Shown piece after piece: positions 5,786 through 9,316 of a DNA stretch of 9,316 bases. The translations under genes and the position numbers were made by a program. The DNA comes from JALZCH01 sp036400075 (GTDB taxonomy: Bacteria > Acidobacteriota > Blastocatellia > Pyrinomonadales > Pyrinomonadaceae). The stretch spans positions 1 through 9,316 of the forward strand of contig DASWLV010000264.1 in the NCBI GenBank assembly GCA_036400075.1, in the 5' to 3' direction. The notes under the pieces are model-generated. The model searched no databases. It was not told the origin of the DNA and saw only the letters and a list, made by a program, of their open reading frames with translations. Numbering within the stretch: position 1 is the stretch's first letter; each line of letters starts with the position of its first letter.

Positions 5786-7378
5786 TTACTGTAAATCAAC
5801 AATGCTTCTGTGAATCCAGCCGCGCATAGTGCTTAAATTGGATTTTTCCGGTTGACCGTGCTTGACTATCTCAACATCAAACCAGATTCCGTCCGAGCTT
5901 TTATTATAAATTTTCATTTCCGAGCCTTCGGTGACGATTCCAAGCTGATTGTTTGCAACACCGGGCGATGAACGCAGCCAAGCGTCTTTGGTGGCAACGC
6001 CGCGCTGCGTTTTGAAAATATTGATGCTTGAAGGCAAAATTCCGCCGTTTCGCAAATACTGGAAAGTTCCGTAAAGCACGCCGGAAAAAATCGTCAGCAA
6101 AAGAACCGCGACCAGTAGTTTTTTGAAAAAACCGGCTGGTCGTTGACGATGATTTTCAACCGATTGCTCTGAAATTTCCTGAAGCTGCGCCGCGTTTCCG
6201 TTTGTCGGCAAATTGTTTTGATTGCCGTTGAAAACCGGAACAAAACCGGAATTCGTTCGGTGCGGTTCGGCGGAAATCGTTTCAGTTTGAATTGTAGTTT
6301 TTTCCGGCGAACGATTTTGTTCCGTATGGTTTAGCTCGACGACGATTTTAGGTTTTGGCAAAATCGGGTTGCTGCTTTCTTCGACAACGGCTTTTTGAAC
6401 CGCTTTGAGCGACGGAAAGCTCGGTGTCGCCGGAGCTTGCGGAACGAAATCCGTTAAATTTGTAGAATCAAGCTCGGTTGATTGCCTGAAAGAATCGTTT
6501 AATTTGTTTTTTATTTCGGCAAAATCGCGCCAAAAATCCTGAACGGATTGAAAGCGGTCAGCCGGATTGGTTTGCGTCGCTTTTTTCAAAACACGCAAAA
6601 CGCCTTCCGACCATCGCTGATTTTGATATTTTTCGGGCAATTCGGTGACGGGCAAATTGGAAAAACGACGCGGCGATTCGCAGAACATCACAGAGTAAAT
6701 CGTTTTCGCCAGCGAATAAACATCGGCTGCCGGAGTCAGTTTTTGAACCGTTAAAAAATCCGGCGAATTGCTGTTCGCAGGGCTGTGTTCCGGCGCGGCG
6801 TAAACGTTTGTGCCGACGCGCGTGATCGGCGAATCGAGATCGGCAAATCGCGCAACTCCGAAATCGGCGATTTTGACGACTTCGCGGTTTTGCGTAAGCA
6901 GTAGATTTTGCGGTTTGATGTCGCGATGAATAATACCTTGCTCGTGCGCGTGCTGAAGACCTGCGCAAACCTGTTCGAAATAAAAAAGCGCTTGTTCAAA
7001 TCCGAGCGGCGTGTTTCGGCACAACTCGGACAGATTTCCGCCGGGCAAATATTCCAAAACCAGATAATGAAAAATGCTTCCGCGCAGATCGCGCGCCGTG
7101 CCGTGTCCGAGCCGGTTGATGACGTTCGGATGACGAACTTTGTCGAGCGCGTAAGCTTCGTTCTGGAAATTTTCGATCAGCGTTCGTTCCAAATCGGCGT
7201 CGGGCGCTTCCTGCAAAAAAACGTTGAGCGCTTTGATGACGATAAGCTTGTGCGAAGAATCCGAAGCGGCTTGATTATCGCGGGCGAGAAAAATCTCGGC
7301 ATAGCTGCCGCGTCCCAAAAGTCTGAGAACGTCGTAGCGCCCGTCGAGTCTGGTGTTTTGTAAAACTAACTCTTTCAT
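5786..7378 (-). CDS. Membrane-anchored Hanks-type Ser/Thr protein kinase with C-terminal SH3-like domain
   Basis: A 530-residue kinase that phosphorylates proteins on Ser/Thr. The catalytic domain (about 14-290) is complete. It has the glycine loop GRGSYAEIF (22-30, third Gly replaced by Ala), K49 in VIKAL, a C-helix Glu (E74), HRDIKPQN (151-158, catalytic D153), DFG (172-174) and APE (195-197). Thr186 and Thr190 lie in the activation loop. A linker rich in P, T and N (about 295-415) follows. Basic residues (HRQRP, KK) then precede one membrane helix at about 421-442, which places the tail outside. The tail, about 457-530, looks like a bacterial SH3 domain (VATKDAWLRSSPG, GWIHRSIVDLQ), where related kinases often have PASTA domains. 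The ATG at 7378 is the outermost possible start because TGA precedes it directly in frame. There is no clear Shine-Dalgarno. It lies 161 bp after the phosphatase and 78 bp before the FHA gene. Confidence 0.95.
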   Translation of the reverse strand: MKELVLQNTRLDGRYDVLRLLGRGSYAEIFLARDNQAASDSSHKLIVIKALNVFLQEAPDADLERTLIENFQNEAYALDKVRHPNVINRLGHGTARDLRGSIFHYLVLEYLPGGNLSELCRNTPLGFEQALFYFEQVCAGLQHAHEQGIIHRDIKPQNLLLTQNREVVKIADFGVARFADLDSPITRVGTNVYAAPEHSPANSNSPDFLTVQKLTPAADVYSLAKTIYSVMFCESPRRFSNLPVTELPEKYQNQRWSEGVLRVLKKATQTNPADRFQSVQDFWRDFAEIKNKLNDSFRQSTELDSTNLTDFVPQAPATPSFPSLKAVQKAVVEESSNPILPKPKIVVELNHTEQNRSPEKTTIQTETISAEPHRTNSGFVPVFNGNQNNLPTNGNAAQLQEISEQSVENHRQRPAGFFKKLLVAVLLLTIFSGVLYGTFQYLRNGGILPSSINIFKTQRGVATKDAWLRSSPGVANNQLGIVTEGSEMKIYNKSSDGIWFDVEIVKHGQPEKSNLSTMRGWIHRSIVDLQ

Positions 7379-7404
7379 TCAAATGCCGTGTGCCGGAGAG
7401 CTTC

Positions 7405-7420
7405 TGCGAATATATTCGCA
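7405..7420. promoter_or_regulatory. 16-bp perfect palindrome upstream of the kinase gene
   Basis: TGCGAATATATTCGCA is its own reverse complement and ends 26 nt before the kinase ATG, in the 161-bp gap between the phosphatase and kinase genes (7379-7539). Such symmetry fits a dimeric repressor or activator site, or a small RNA hairpin. I see no convincing promoter or terminator elsewhere in this gap, so co-transcription with the phosphatase is possible but not shown. Confidence 0.5.
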
Positions 7421-7539
7421 CAAACCCGGGAAAAGCAGAAACTCCAAAATCGCGGCGTCCGAAATTAAAACGAAACGTCGAAATACAATGTTGCAATAAT
7501 GATAAAAAGGCGAGAATTGATACCGGATTGTCGGGAAAC

Positions 7540-9204
7540 TTAGCGAACAGGCGGCGGGGAATTTCTGGCAGTTTCCTTACGTTCGGTAATTAATTCGGCG
7601 AGCATTTTTTTTGAATTGGCGTTATTCGCCATCGCGCCGACCGCCGCCATTGCAAAAGCGACATCAACGCGCAATGTTTCGCGGTCAACATCTCTCGTTT
7701 CGGGCAGCATTTCCTGCGCAGTTTTCAGAGCTTCGAGGGCTGATTCATAATTTCCGGTTTGCAAAAAAGCGCGTCCGCGCAAATAAAAATCCGCCGCCGA
7801 AACAGGCGCGGCAGTGTTTGGAGCGACGGCTGGATTGTCGTCAACCGTTCGGCGAATTCTTTCAAAAGTGCGAAATTCGGTAACTTCGGCGGCGCTCAAT
7901 CCGCTGTCGGCGAGTGTGGAAATCTGCGACGACTGATATTGCGACGTTTGCTGAGATGTCGCGGGCGGTTCGGTTATCGGCTGCGGCTGCGAGCGCATAA
8001 ACGCATAAATCAAAACTGCAAAAACTGCCGCGGCGATTAAAATCAAAAGCAGCCAGGTCAATATTTTTCCGATTGAGCTGCGGCTTTTCGGTTGTTCAAT
8101 CGGCTCGAAAATCAGCGGCGCGGCTGCGTTGACCTTTTCGCGCAGACGCTCGTTTTCGAGCTTGTTCGGCAGCGTTATTTCACCGGGACGAACCGTTTGC
8201 TGCGTCCTCGGTTCGTCCGCCGGTGTGTCGTCAAGACTGTTTTTCGCGGCGGGAAAGCTCATCGTCGCGGGCGGTTCGAGCGGCTGCGTAGCCGCTTCGT
8301 CGTGAATAATCGGCGGTAATTCATCAGTTTCGACTTCGTTTTGAGTTTTGAGCGCGCCGTTTCCGCTATGAAAATCTTCGTTTCGAGGCGTAGTAGCAGT
8401 CCGAACGCCGGGAACTGTCGCTTCGTCTTCATCAAAAGCGGCGGTTTCCGAACCGGGCGCAACTTTGACCACGACAGCCGTTAAATTGTCTTCCGCGCCG
8501 CGCCCGTAGCAGAGATTTTTGATTTCGTTGCAGACATCAACCGGAGAACGATTGCCGAGCAGAATTTCACGAAGCTCATGGTCTTGAATGTGTCGTGTAA
8601 CGCCGTCAGAGCAAAGCAAAAATGTTGTTCCCGGCTCGAAGATAATCGTTTTCATATCAACTTCGACCGTATCTTCCGCGCCGAGCGCGCGGCTGATGAC
8701 ATTGCGCGACGGGTGATTGGCGGCTTGCGCGACGGTCATTCGCCCGGCGCGGACTTCTTCTTCGACGACTGAATGGTCTTGCGTTTCGCGGAACAGATTG
8801 CCGCGCGTATCGAGCCGGTAGAGACGCGAATCTCCTGCGTGACCGATGATGGCAACTCCGTCGGCGATGTGAAGAGCAACGATTGTCGTCGCCATCATAT
8901 CGAGCGAAGGAAGATCGCGCGCCATTTGATGAATTGACTGGTTGGCGCGCTGAATCGCCATTTCCATCAGTTCCTCGGTATCAACGCCGGGATGCGGATG
9001 CGAAAAGGCTTCAAACAAAACTTCCATCGCCATTTGCGAAGCGACATCTCCGGCTTGCGCGCCGCCGACGCCGTCGGCAACGGCGAACAATCCCAAATCA
9101 ACAAGCTCCAAAAACGAATCTTCGTTAACTGGGCGTTTCTCGCTCAAACCTTTGTCGGAAACCGAAGCCGATATAAAACGCGAAGTTGCTGTGTTAGTCA
9201 TCAT
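7540..9204 (-). CDS. PP2C-family Ser/Thr phosphatase with membrane helix and TPR-like tail
   Basis: Metal-dependent phosphatase expected to reverse the action of the neighbouring kinase. In this 554-residue protein, residues about 8-248 form a complete bacterial PP2C domain. It has VNEDS (26-30), ADGVGG (43-48), GHAGDSRLYR (121-130), CSDGV (198-202) and AEDN (237-240); D29, D44, D200 and D239 are the expected metal ligands. An acidic, T- and P-rich linker runs from about 250 to 375. KSRSSIGK then precedes a membrane helix at about 380-403, so the catalytic domain should be cytoplasmic. The outer tail (404-554) contains a TPR-like pair of helices (FYLRGRAFLQTGNYESALEA, 473-492, and following). 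The layout parallels mycobacterial PstP, whose outer tail is different. GGAG (9212-9215 on the plus map) lies 7 nt before the first of two adjacent ATGs, either of which could serve. An in-frame TGA directly precedes the first ATG. Confidence 0.95.
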   Translation of the reverse strand: MMTNTATSRFISASVSDKGLSEKRPVNEDSFLELVDLGLFAVADGVGGAQAGDVASQMAMEVLFEAFSHPHPGVDTEELMEMAIQRANQSIHQMARDLPSLDMMATTIVALHIADGVAIIGHAGDSRLYRLDTRGNLFRETQDHSVVEEEVRAGRMTVAQAANHPSRNVISRALGAEDTVEVDMKTIIFEPGTTFLLCSDGVTRHIQDHELREILLGNRSPVDVCNEIKNLCYGRGAEDNLTAVVVKVAPGSETAAFDEDEATVPGVRTATTPRNEDFHSGNGALKTQNEVETDELPPIIHDEAATQPLEPPATMSFPAAKNSLDDTPADEPRTQQTVRPGEITLPNKLENERLREKVNAAAPLIFEPIEQPKSRSSIGKILTWLLLILIAAAVFAVLIYAFMRSQPQPITEPPATSQQTSQYQSSQISTLADSGLSAAEVTEFRTFERIRRTVDDNPAVAPNTAAPVSAADFYLRGRAFLQTGNYESALEALKTAQEMLPETRDVDRETLRVDVAFAMAAVGAMANNANSKKMLAELITERKETARNSPPPVR

Positions 9205-9210
9205 TCAAAT

Positions 9211-9216
9211 TCTCCC
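9211..9216 (-). promoter_or_regulatory. Shine-Dalgarno of the phosphatase gene
   Basis: On the minus strand GGGAGA ends 6 nt before the first ATG (9204) and 9 nt before the second (9201). It is the clearest ribosome binding site in the window. The kinase and FHA starts of the same cluster and the mutM start lack one. Confidence 0.75.
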
Positions 9217-9248
9217 GAATTTATTCTGCTGCGCGCATCGCTGCCACA

Positions 9249-9276
9249 AAAATACACCAAATTACCGATTTGTAAA
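9249..9276 (-). promoter_or_regulatory. Candidate promoter for the phosphatase-kinase-FHA cluster
   Basis: On the minus strand TTTACA (9276-9271) and TATTTT (9254-9249) are separated by 16 nt, about 45 nt upstream of the phosphatase ATG. Both hexamers are fair sigma70 matches. The rest of the upstream region to 9316 shows only AT-rich sequence, including a TTGACG at the window edge with no good partner. Confidence 0.4.
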
Positions 9277-9316
9277 TAAAAAAGTAGTAAACAGCGAGCG
9301 ATTAACAATTCGTCAA

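Noticed and set aside
6908..7363. Plus-strand 151-codon open frame inside the kinase gene
   Set aside because: It is a shadow of the kinase catalytic domain on the other strand, with no features of its own.

Overview
The window comes from a bacterium with moderate GC. A guess at Acidobacteriota (Blastocatellia-like) fits the mix of gingipain-type C25 peptidase without a type IX sorting domain, Hanks kinase, FHA protein, PP2C phosphatase and heptamer repeats. That placement is inference; no rRNA or other taxonomic marker is present.

Layout from left to right. (1) Positions 1-700, minus strand: the first three quarters of formamidopyrimidine-DNA glycosylase (mutM), cut by the window edge. (2) Positions 704-774: a perfect 32-bp inverted repeat built from a 7-bp unit, filling the gap before mutM. 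(3) Positions 777-1820, minus: an NDP-sugar pyrophosphorylase, most like mannose-1-phosphate guanylyltransferase. (4) Positions 1821-2119: an AT-rich divergent promoter region. (5) Positions 2120-4666, plus: an exported C25 (gingipain-family) cysteine peptidase, closed by a strong bidirectional terminator at 4685-4716. (6) Positions 4724-9204, minus: a phospho-signalling cluster in transcription order PP2C phosphatase (membrane anchored), Ser/Thr kinase (membrane anchored, SH3-like outer domain) and FHA protein with an FhaA-like N-terminal domain. A second, decayed copy of the heptamer inverted repeat lies between the kinase and FHA genes.

The cluster has a kinase (writer), a phosphatase (eraser) and a phosphothreonine reader encoded together. 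Kinase and phosphatase each place their catalytic domain in the cytoplasm and a small domain outside. This recalls the actinobacterial PknB/PstP/FhaA set but with different outer domains. The nucleotidyltransferase, mutM and peptidase genes show no obvious functional tie to it.

The most unusual feature is the pair of roughly 70-bp palindromic heptamer elements. Each almost exactly fills a gap between co-directional genes, ending 1-2 nt from the upstream stop codon and 3-7 nt from the downstream ATG, so neither downstream gene has a visible Shine-Dalgarno sequence.
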